A stretch of DNA of 64,000 nucleotides, from NCBI GenBank assembly GCA_036389395.1, contig DASVPY010000010.1, forward strand, positions 80,181 through 144,180, read 5' to 3'. The position numbers and the translations under genes are program-made. The stretch comes from QHXQ01 sp036389395 (lineage in GTDB: Bacteria > Acidobacteriota > Blastocatellia > Pyrinomonadales > Pyrinomonadaceae). Every line of letters starts with the position of its first letter. Within the stretch, counting starts at the first letter, position 1. This document shows positions 58,086 through 64,000 of this stretch, in pieces. The notes under the pieces are model-generated. The model saw only the letters and a list, made by a program, of their open reading frames with translations. It searched no databases and was not told where the DNA came from.

Positions 58086-58985
58086 ATGTTCAAGAACTGT
58101 CGTCGTCTCCGTGTGCCGGCGCGCGCGTGCCTGCTTGTCACACTGACCTTGTGCGCGGCGTGCGCGGGCGCGCGCGGGCCCGAGGCGGCGCGCCCGCGCG
58201 CGAACGAGCCGGTCTACCCCGTCACGCTCGTCGCCAACGCCGAGCGGCGCGAGCAGACGCTCAACGCGTGGCAGACGCTCGCGCAGGCGCAAGGCTTGAG
58301 CGCCGCGCCCACGCCGGAGTTGCAGAGCGTCACGGCGACCGTCGCCGCGCTGCCGCCCGGCTTCGCGCCGCGCCTGCCCAAAGTCGAGATCGCGCCCGCC
58401 TTGCAGTCGGGCAAAGACGAGGAGACGCGCGAGGCCTTGCGCCGCTTCATCGCCACCGCCGCGCCACTCCTGGGCAGCACGCCGCGCGACCTCTCGCTCG
58501 TCGAGCTGCGCGACGGCCCCAACGGCACGAAGGTCGCGCGCTACCGGCAGAAGCCTTTCCCACACCCTTTGCGCGGCGGCTACGGCACGGTCGAGATCAG
58601 CTTCGACGCCGACGGGCGCGTGACCTCGATCACCAGCACCGCGCTCCCAGACACAGAACGCCTCGCCCGCGCCCTCGCCGCGCAGCCGCCCAAGCTCACG
58701 GCCGAAGACGCCGCGACGCGCCTGCGCGGGCGCGCCGTCACCTACACCGACGCCGCCAACGTCACGCAGACCTTAACCGTCAGCCAGTCCGAGCCGCTCA
58801 CCACGCGCGAGTTGGTGGTCTACCCGGTCGCGCGCGCGGGCGAGCCGCCCGTCATCGAGTTGCACCTCGCGTGGGAAGTGCCGGTCGGTTCGGGCGACAA
58901 CCCCGTGCGCGCCTACGTGGACGCCGTCACCGGCGACATCATCGCCGCCGCCCTGCCGCCGCCGCAGCGCACGCGCGTGCAGTGA
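58086..58985 (+). CDS. Putative lipoprotein with PepSY-like C-terminal domain
   Basis: The protein has 299 residues. The start has a signal peptide with a lipobox-like end (LVTLTLCAACAG). The body has repeats of about 70 residues with LSLVELRDGPNGTKVARYRQ and ISFDADGRVTSITSTALPDT, and the end IELHLAWEVPVGSGDNPVRA YVDAVTGDII resembles PepSY/YcdB-type domains found in protease inhibitors. It is probably bound to a membrane and may inhibit a peptidase. No partner is next to it. Confidence 0.8.
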   Translation: MFKNCRRLRVPARACLLVTLTLCAACAGARGPEAARPRANEPVYPVTLVANAERREQTLNAWQTLAQAQGLSAAPTPELQSVTATVAALPPGFAPRLPKVEIAPALQSGKDEETREALRRFIATAAPLLGSTPRDLSLVELRDGPNGTKVARYRQKPFPHPLRGGYGTVEISFDADGRVTSITSTALPDTERLARALAAQPPKLTAEDAATRLRGRAVTYTDAANVTQTLTVSQSEPLTTRELVVYPVARAGEPPVIELHLAWEVPVGSGDNPVRAYVDAVTGDIIAAALPPPQRTRVQ

Positions 58986-59135
58986 GTTGCTCGGCCGCGT
59001 TGCGACGCGGCCGAATCCACGCCCCGCCGATTTCCACGGCCCGCCGCTTGACCGCACGCCGCGCGAGGCTGCATTCTAGGGAGACGATATTCAAGTCATG
59101 TCATTCAACTTCTTAACAACGGAGCGTTTCCCTGT

Positions 59136-59882
59136 ATGCAGCACTTTGATCCCACGAATAACATCTCCTGGCAACTGGGCTACCGAGGGCGGGTCGCGGT
59201 CTTCATCGACGGCAACAACCTTTTCCACGCCGCGCGGTTCCACAACATCGACATAGACTACAACAAGCTGCTCCGCGTCCTGCTGGGCGACGGGCGGCTG
59301 CTGCGCGCCTTCTTCTACACGGGCGTGGACACGAACGCCGAGCGCCAGCAAGGCTTCCTGCTCTGGATGCGCCGCAACGGCTTCCGCGTCATCCAGAAGG
59401 AACTGAAGACCTTCTACGACGGCACGCGCAAGGCGAACCTCGACGTTGAGATCGCCGTGGACATGCTCAGCTTGGCCGGGCGCTACGACACGGCCGTGCT
59501 GGTCTCCGGCGACGAGGATTTCGTCTACGCCGTCAACGCCGTCGCCTACAAAGGCTGCCGCGTCGAGGTGGCCGGCTTCCGCTCGAACACCGCGCCCAAG
59601 CTGATCGACGTGGCCGACTACTTCATAGACCTCGGCGAGATCGCCGACAAGGTGCGCAAAGAGCACGCGCACGCGCGCTACTACGACAACAATAACCACA
59701 CCCAGGACGAAGCCCAAGGCGCTTACAACGAGACCGAAGGCGGCAGTAACAACCACCGCCCCAACCACAACCAACAGCGCGCGGCGGCCGCCGCGCCCAA
59801 CGCCCCCGACCCCAAAGGCGACGACGCCCAAGCCGACTACCGCCCCCAATCCGACTTCGTCCGCGTGACCGACGAGCACTGA
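59136..59882 (+). CDS. NYN-domain (PIN-like) ribonuclease, LabA-like
   Basis: The protein has 248 residues. It has the NYN domain start RVAVFIDGNNLFHAARFHNI, the ANLDVEIAVDMLSLAGRYD segment and VLVSGDEDFVYAVNAVAYKG, which supply the conserved Asp residues of the metal site (FIDGNN, VAVD, SGDEDF). LabA-like NYN proteins are presumed RNases. The C-terminal 80 residues are low-complexity (NNNHTQDEAQ, NNHRPNHNQQRAAAAAP) and may bind RNA. It is flanked by the GTTCAAG-family repeat and no partner gene is evident. Confidence 0.9.
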   Translation: MQHFDPTNNISWQLGYRGRVAVFIDGNNLFHAARFHNIDIDYNKLLRVLLGDGRLLRAFFYTGVDTNAERQQGFLLWMRRNGFRVIQKELKTFYDGTRKANLDVEIAVDMLSLAGRYDTAVLVSGDEDFVYAVNAVAYKGCRVEVAGFRSNTAPKLIDVADYFIDLGEIADKVRKEHAHARYYDNNNHTQDEAQGAYNETEGGSNNHRPNHNQQRAAAAAPNAPDPKGDDAQADYRPQSDFVRVTDEH

Positions 59883-59888
59883 GTCAGA

Positions 59889-59970
59889 CAGAGTTCAAGG
59901 TTCAAAGTTCAAGGTTCAAGGTTAGGGGCGCGTGGAACCTTGAACTTTGAACCTTGAACTTTGAACTCTG
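59889..59970. repeat. Heptamer hairpin repeat, GTTCAAG family, copy 3
   Basis: The left arm (59889-59921) is CAGAGTTCAAGGTTCAAAGT then CAAGG units; the right arm (59935-59970) is the complement ending CTTTGAACTCTG. The loop is GC-rich (TAGGGGCGCGTG). It lies between the NYN stop and the DUF2203 start and may attenuate or separate their transcripts. Confidence 0.85.
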
Positions 59971-59981
59971 CCTTACTTCCT

Positions 59982-60362
59982 ATGAAACTCTTCACCGTCG
60001 AGGAGGCGAACGCGCTGCTGCCGTCGGTGCGGCCGGTGGTGGCGCGGATCGTGCGGGCGCACGCCGAGTTGGTGGCGGGCGGGGCGGCGGCGCGGCAGGC
60101 GGCCGAGGGCGCGGCCTTGGGCGGCGGCTTCATGCCGGGCGGCGCGCGCTACGTCGCCGCGCTGCGCCGACTCGGCGAGAGCGCGGCGCAGTTGGAAGCA
60201 CTCGGCGTGCAGTTGAAAGACTTCGGCCGCGGGCTGATCGACTTCCCCTGCCTGCGCGACGGCCGCGTCGTCCTCCTCTGCTGGGAGCACGGCGAAGGCG
60301 ACCACATCGAGTGGTGGCACGAGGTCGAGGCCGGCTACGCCGGGCGACAACCGTTGGAGTAA
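59982..60362 (+). CDS. DUF2203-family protein
   Basis: The protein has 126 residues from ATG 59982, starting directly after the hairpin repeat. It shows MKLFTVEEANALLPSVRPVV, the DUF2203 signature, then a helical stretch (ARYVAALRRLGESAAQLEAL) and the conserved end RDGRVVLLCWEHGEGDHIEW WHEVEAGYAG. The family is found widely in bacteria and its role is not established. No ribosome-binding site is visible before the ATG; a longer in-frame start at 59961 lies in the repeat. Confidence 0.88.
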   Translation: MKLFTVEEANALLPSVRPVVARIVRAHAELVAGGAAARQAAEGAALGGGFMPGGARYVAALRRLGESAAQLEALGVQLKDFGRGLIDFPCLRDGRVVLLCWEHGEGDHIEWWHEVEAGYAGRQPLE

Positions 60363-60494
60363 AGCAGTAGTCAGGAGCCAGAAGCCAGAAGCCAGAAGGA
60401 AAGGCCGGCCTATCACCAAGGCCGGTCTTTCTGTTTCCGCGTTCTCTAACGGCCTCCTACTGGCTCCTGGCTTCTGGCTCCTGACTACTGCTTT
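60361..60494. repeat. Heptamer hairpin repeat, GCCAGAA family, with T-run
   Basis: The perfect 28-bp arms AAAGCAGTAGTCAGGAGCCA GAAGCCAG (60361-60388) and CTGGCTTCTGGCTCCTGACT ACTGCTTT (60467-60494) surround an inner stem GGCCGGCC/GGCCGG. Left units are GCCAGAA heptamers. The run CTTTTTTG at 60491-60498 completes a terminator. The gap 60499-60680 holds AT-rich spacing but no gene I can support. Confidence 0.85.
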
Positions 60495-60680
60495 TTTGCC
60501 TTCATATGGTGTTTTTCCCGCGGGCAAATACATTTACTTGTGGATTTTCTGGTTGACGACTTAAAGTAATGTCTGATAGCATCCGCCGCGACTCCGCAAA
60601 GGGCTTGAGGTTAGCGCTCACGCCCGTCCGTCCTGAGTTTCATGTGCGCATGAATTTTTCGACCGGCTGAAGGATTGTTT

Positions 60681-62078
60681 ATGACGCCTCCCGCACGCCC
60701 GGAACAGACGACCGAGAGCCGGAACGACAACGCGACGCCGCGCCCGAACGCGCCCGCCGTGATCGAGTTCCCGACGCCGGGGCGCGCGCCCAAGCCGCAG
60801 TGGCGGAAGGAGTTGAGCGAGCGCGTGCGCGAGATTCAGCAGCGCAAGGCGCAGGAGGCCGCGCGCGAGGCCGAGGCGCACGGCGAGGCTCATGCCGGGG
60901 CGTGTGCCGCGCCCGACGCCGAGCCGCTCTCCGTCGCCGACGCCGCGCCCGCGTCTGCCGCCACGGTCGAGGCGCAGACGCCGCCGCTCGGTCTCGTGCC
61001 GCCGCAGCCCGCGCCCGCGCTCAACCCGCTCGTCGCCAACGCGCTCAAGCGGATCGAGCGCGCGCGCCAGCAGCAGCCCACACCCCAACCCGCGCGCGCC
61101 GGCCGTGGCCGACACGGCGCGACCGCCGCCGCCCGCGTCGCCAGAGAGGATTACGAGGTCGCGCCGCAACACGTCGCCGAGCAAGCGCCGACGCGCCCGC
61201 TGCCCGCGCCGCACGCAGAGCAGAGCACCACGCCGCAGCAGCAGAACGTGCCCGCGGCCCGGCAGAGCGCCGCGCCACAGCAGAGTCCCGCGCCACAGCA
61301 GCGCGCCGCGACGACGCAGCGCAACGCGATGACGCAGACCGCGGCCGCTCCGTCTAATCCCGCGACTGCGTCGCCCAACGCCGCCGCCGAGACGCACACT
61401 TCCGCGGGCGCTTCGGTCAGTTCCGCGGACGCGCGCCCGTCGGCAGAGTCTGAGATGAACGCTCCGGGCGCGTCCGAGTCGTCGCCGGAGACGCCGCGCC
61501 CGGTCAACCTCGTGGTCGTGCCGCCGCCCGTTCAGGCGGAGGCGCACGCCGCCGCGCCGGCCGAGCGCGCGAAGACGCGCCGGCACATCCCCCTCGTGCT
61601 CGACGAAGCTTACCTGGCGCGGCGCGAGGCCGAGACGGCCGCGGCCGAAGCGCCGGACGCGCCCGGCGCGGACGACCGCGCGCCGCTCGTCCGCCGCGTG
61701 GCGGGCGGGCTGGTCGATCTGCTCGTCGTCGCGTTCGCGGCGACGCCCTTCGCGGCCATCATCGAGTTGACCAACGGCAACTGGGCCGACCGGCGCGTGG
61801 CCGGTGCGATGGCCGGCATCATCCTGGTGCTGCTGTTCCTCTACCTGATGGCCTCGACGGCGCTCGCGGGGCGGACGTGGGGGCTGGCGCTGACGGGCTT
61901 GCGGACGGCGGACGCCGCGACGGGGCGCGCGCCGACCACGAGCCAGTGCGCGCGCCGCGCCTTCGGCTTCATGCTCGCGCTCGCCACCGGCGGTCTCGGT
62001 CTCGCCTACGCGCTCCTCGACGCCGAACGCCGCGCGCTCCACGATCACCTCTCCGGCACAATCGTCGTCCGCGAGTAA
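60681..62078 (+). CDS. RDD-family membrane protein with long low-complexity N-terminal part
   Basis: The protein has 465 residues from ATG 60681 (AAGGA upstream). The first 320 residues are Ala/Pro/Gln/Glu-rich and look disordered (EIQQRKAQEAAREAEAHGEA, TTPQQQNVPAARQSAAPQQS). The C-terminal 140 residues form the RDD domain with three helices: VRRVAGGLVDLLVVAFAATP, then AGAMAGIILVLLFLYLMAST and GRTWGLALTGLRTADAATGR with CARRAFGFMLALATGGLGLA. RDD proteins are small transporters or membrane adaptors of mostly unknown substrate. A terminator-like stem lies at 62104-62130. Confidence 0.87.
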   Translation: MTPPARPEQTTESRNDNATPRPNAPAVIEFPTPGRAPKPQWRKELSERVREIQQRKAQEAAREAEAHGEAHAGACAAPDAEPLSVADAAPASAATVEAQTPPLGLVPPQPAPALNPLVANALKRIERARQQQPTPQPARAGRGRHGATAAARVAREDYEVAPQHVAEQAPTRPLPAPHAEQSTTPQQQNVPAARQSAAPQQSPAPQQRAATTQRNAMTQTAAAPSNPATASPNAAAETHTSAGASVSSADARPSAESEMNAPGASESSPETPRPVNLVVVPPPVQAEAHAAAPAERAKTRRHIPLVLDEAYLARREAETAAAEAPDAPGADDRAPLVRRVAGGLVDLLVVAFAATPFAAIIELTNGNWADRRVAGAMAGIILVLLFLYLMASTALAGRTWGLALTGLRTADAATGRAPTTSQCARRAFGFMLALATGGLGLAYALLDAERRALHDHLSGTIVVRE

Positions 62079-62103
62079 GCGGCGACGTTAAGAGACTCAA
62101 CCG

Positions 62104-62130
62104 AGGCCCCGCGTCTTCGTCAGCCGCGGG
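62104..62130 (+). terminator. Terminator after the RDD gene
   Basis: GAGGCCCCGCG (62103-62113) with CGCGGGGCTTT (62120-62130) forms a GC stem of about 8 bp with a short T-run, 25 bases after the stop. Confidence 0.65.
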
Positions 62131-62188
62131 GCTTTCGTTCGTTTACGCTCACGCGCTAAGCTCTGACTGAACGGCGGACAAACTTTTC

Positions 62189-63703
62189 ATGGACGAGCAA
62201 CTCATCGCGGCCCTGGTCGCGGAGCTTGAGCCGGCGCTGGTCGGGCGCGCGCTCGGCAAGGTCTGGCTCGTGGCGCGCGCCGCCCTCGTGCTCGACTTCC
62301 GGCTGCGCGCCGACACGTACTTGCTCGTCGCCGCCGAGCCGCACGTGCCGCGCCTGCACCTCGTCCGCCGCGCCGTGCGCGAGTTGGAGCGGCAGGCGCT
62401 CCCGCCCGATCCGTTCGTGCTCGCGCTACGCAGGCGTCTGAGCGGGGCGACGCTCTTGGCGTTGACGAAGGACGCGGGCGACCGCGTCGCGCGTCTGCGC
62501 TTCGAGGCGCGCGATGAGATCGGCGCGGAACAACGATACACGCTGATCACGCAGTTGACCGGGCGCGCGGCCAACGTCCTGTTGCTTGATGGAGAGTCGC
62601 GCGTCATCGCCGCGTTGCGCCCGCCGCGCGGCGCGGGGCAGGAGATCGGCGAGCCGTACCAACCGCCGCCGCAAGCCGCGCGCGTGCGGGTTGAAGACGA
62701 GACCGCGCCGCCGCCGTTCACGCGTGGTGCGTTCGCCAGTTTGTCGGAAGCGGCCGACGAGTATTACCAACGGCTCGAAGCGGAGCGCGCTTTCGCGGCG
62801 CGCGCGGCGGCGCTCGCGGCGCGCTTGCGCCAGGAGACGGCGCGGCGTGAAAAGCTGCGCGCCAACCTGGCCCGCGACCGCGCCGCGCACGGGGACGCCG
62901 AGGCGCACAGGCGCGCGGGCGATCTGCTCCTCGCCAACCTCGCCACCGCCGAGCGACACGGCGCGCGCGTGCGGCTCACGGACTACTACGCCGAGGGCGC
63001 GCCGACCGTCGAGTTAGAGATGGACGAGCACGCGACGCTGCAAGAAGAGGCCGCGCGCCGCTTCGCCCGCTACGCCAAAGCCAAGCGCGCCGCGCACGAG
63101 ATAGACGCGCGCCTCGCCGCGCTCGGCGCGGAACTCGCCGCGCTCGCCCAACAGCGCGCCGAGCTTGAGCGCGCGACGAATGCACGCGACGCCGACGCGC
63201 TCGCAGACCTCGCGGCGCGTCTGGATAAAGCCGGCGGCCGCGGCCGCCGCGCACCGGCGGGCGGCGCGGCGCAAAGACAGCGTGCGGGCGCGGGCAAAGG
63301 CGCGGCCAAGCGTGCGCGGGAGACGGAGGCGGACGCCGTGGCGCGGCGTTATCGTTCGTCGGACGGGTACGAGATTCTGGTGGGGCGCGGCGCGCGCCAG
63401 AACGATCAGTTGACCTTCCGCCTCGCGCGCCCGCACGACCTGTGGCTGCACGCGGCCGACTACCCCGGCTCGCACGTCGTCGTGCGCAACCCGCGGCGCG
63501 CCGACATCCCGCACCGCACCGTCATAGAGGCCGCGCAACTCGCCGCCAACTACAGCCAGGCCAAACGGGACGCGAAGGTCGCCGTCAACTACACGCAGCG
63601 CAAGTTTGTCGCCAAGCCCAAAGGTGCAGCGCCGGGCTTAGTCCGCATGGCGAGTTTCCGCACGTTGCTGGTCGAGCCGCGCGAGGCGGGCGAGCGTGTC
63701 TGA
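62189..63703 (+). CDS. rqcH: RqcH-type NFACT protein (ribosome quality control)
   Basis: The protein has 504 residues. It starts with the NFACT-N domain (ELEPALVGRALGKVWLVARA), and the Asp-Arg pair in TKDAGDRVARLRF corresponds to the conserved DR of this domain. A long coiled coil (about 180-350) follows, and the NFACT-R domain closes it (RYRSSDGYEILVGRGARQND, LARPHDLWLHAADYPGSHVV). It is shorter than the 570 residues of B. subtilis RqcH. RqcH recruits tRNA-Ala to stalled 50S subunits to add Ala tails. An extra Gly/Arg/Ala-rich loop (GRGRRAPAGGAAQRQR) in the coiled coil is unusual. Confidence 0.9.
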   Translation: MDEQLIAALVAELEPALVGRALGKVWLVARAALVLDFRLRADTYLLVAAEPHVPRLHLVRRAVRELERQALPPDPFVLALRRRLSGATLLALTKDAGDRVARLRFEARDEIGAEQRYTLITQLTGRAANVLLLDGESRVIAALRPPRGAGQEIGEPYQPPPQAARVRVEDETAPPPFTRGAFASLSEAADEYYQRLEAERAFAARAAALAARLRQETARREKLRANLARDRAAHGDAEAHRRAGDLLLANLATAERHGARVRLTDYYAEGAPTVELEMDEHATLQEEAARRFARYAKAKRAAHEIDARLAALGAELAALAQQRAELERATNARDADALADLAARLDKAGGRGRRAPAGGAAQRQRAGAGKGAAKRARETEADAVARRYRSSDGYEILVGRGARQNDQLTFRLARPHDLWLHAADYPGSHVVVRNPRRADIPHRTVIEAAQLAANYSQAKRDAKVAVNYTQRKFVAKPKGAAPGLVRMASFRTLLVEPREAGERV

Positions 63704-63730
63704 AGCGGGCGGGCGTTCGAGGAATAGATC

Positions 63731-63820
63731 AACACAGAGGACACAGAGGAAAGCCACAGAGGCCACAGAGAGGAGCAACCCTCTGTGGCCTCTGTGGCTT
63801 TCCTCTGTGTCCTCTGTGTG
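63731..63820. repeat. Hairpin element family A, copy 6
   Basis: Arms 63731-63770 and 63781-63820 pair at 39 of 40 positions; the loop AGGAGCAACC (63771-63780) is identical to that of copy 4. Relative to copy 4 the left arm has GAGGACACAG in place of GAGGCCACAG and the right arm CTGTGTCCTC in place of CTGTGGCCTC, so the pairing is kept. It lies between convergent genes. Confidence 0.85.
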
Positions 63821-63857
63821 AGACCGGCCGTTCGGCAGAGGCCATCAACGGCGCGGG

Positions 63858-64000
63858 CTAATCGCGGGCGGCCGTCATAGCCCCCGGCGTGTGCGCCGGC
63901 CGGCGGAGGACGCTGGCGTCGATCATGTTGAGACCGCGGGTGGTCTCGAAGCCGGGCACGATCTCGCGCTCGAAGGGTTTCATGCCGGCGCGGTTGCGCT
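63858..64000 (-). CDS. C-terminus of an unidentified protein, cut by window edge
   Basis: The minus strand reads 46 open codons from the right window edge to a TAG at 63858-63860. The end reads KPFEREIVPGFETTRGLNMI DASVLRRPAHTPGAMTAARD. The partial ASV pattern recalls the C-terminus of GMC oxidoreductases, but it does not fit the full motif, so I leave the family open. The gene is convergent with RqcH across hairpin copy 6. Confidence 0.55.
   Translation of the reverse strand, partial: RNRAGMKPFEREIVPGFETTRGLNMIDASVLRRPAHTPGAMTAARD

Overview
The window is a chromosomal segment of a GC-rich bacterium, most likely an acidobacterium of the Blastocatellia type. The clues are two very large Oar-like TonB-dependent receptors with an N-terminal carboxypeptidase-regulatory-like domain, a CRTAC1/ASPIC-UnbV protein, a PEP-CTERM protein, many signal-peptide proteins, and abundant hairpin repeats built from short units between genes. 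The taxon is inferred from gene content only.

Layout. 1-2.9 kb: a truncated PAS histidine kinase (minus), a small double-glycine-leader peptide gene and a PEP-CTERM protein (plus). 3.2-10.7 kb: a plus-strand polysaccharide locus with an Oar-like receptor, a GH3 beta-glucosidase and a GH144-type (PF10091) glucanase; together these suggest uptake and breakdown of a beta-glucan, plausibly beta-1,2-glucan. 10.8-13.8 kb: a minus-strand run of secreted or hypothetical proteins. 14.1-15.6 kb: an accessory island with a DUF433/DUF5615 toxin-antitoxin pair and an AT-rich two-TM protein, bracketed by a 24-bp direct repeat. 15.9-19.5 kb: a metallo-beta-lactamase-fold hydrolase, an amidohydrolase and a TIR-domain effector. 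19.7-30.9 kb: a minus-strand alpha-glucan locus (pullulanase, sugar MFS transporter, SDR, two paralogous SusA-like GH13 enzymes, malQ). 31-44.2 kb: c-type cytochromes, TPR proteins, a second Oar-like receptor and, divergently, a CRTAC1 protein, which look like one envelope or extracellular system. 44.3-48.2 kb: a ROK regulator and an ECF sigma/anti-sigma/secretin-like operon. 48.3-64 kb: mostly housekeeping genes (ThiF/MoeB-like, an AroD-AroE fusion, RlmB, NYN protein, DUF2203, RDD protein, RqcH) mixed with secreted hypotheticals.

The most striking non-coding feature is a set of intergenic inverted repeats. One family of roughly 150-170 bp (about six copies) has arms made of ACAGAGG-like units and, in the best copies, terminal inverted repeats; two copies differ by a paired, compensatory change. 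Three other families have the same arm-loop-arm design built from different heptamers (GTTCAAG/GTTCAAA, TTGTTAG/TTGTTAA, GCCAGAA). I see no tRNA, rRNA, CRISPR array, transposase or integrase gene in the window.
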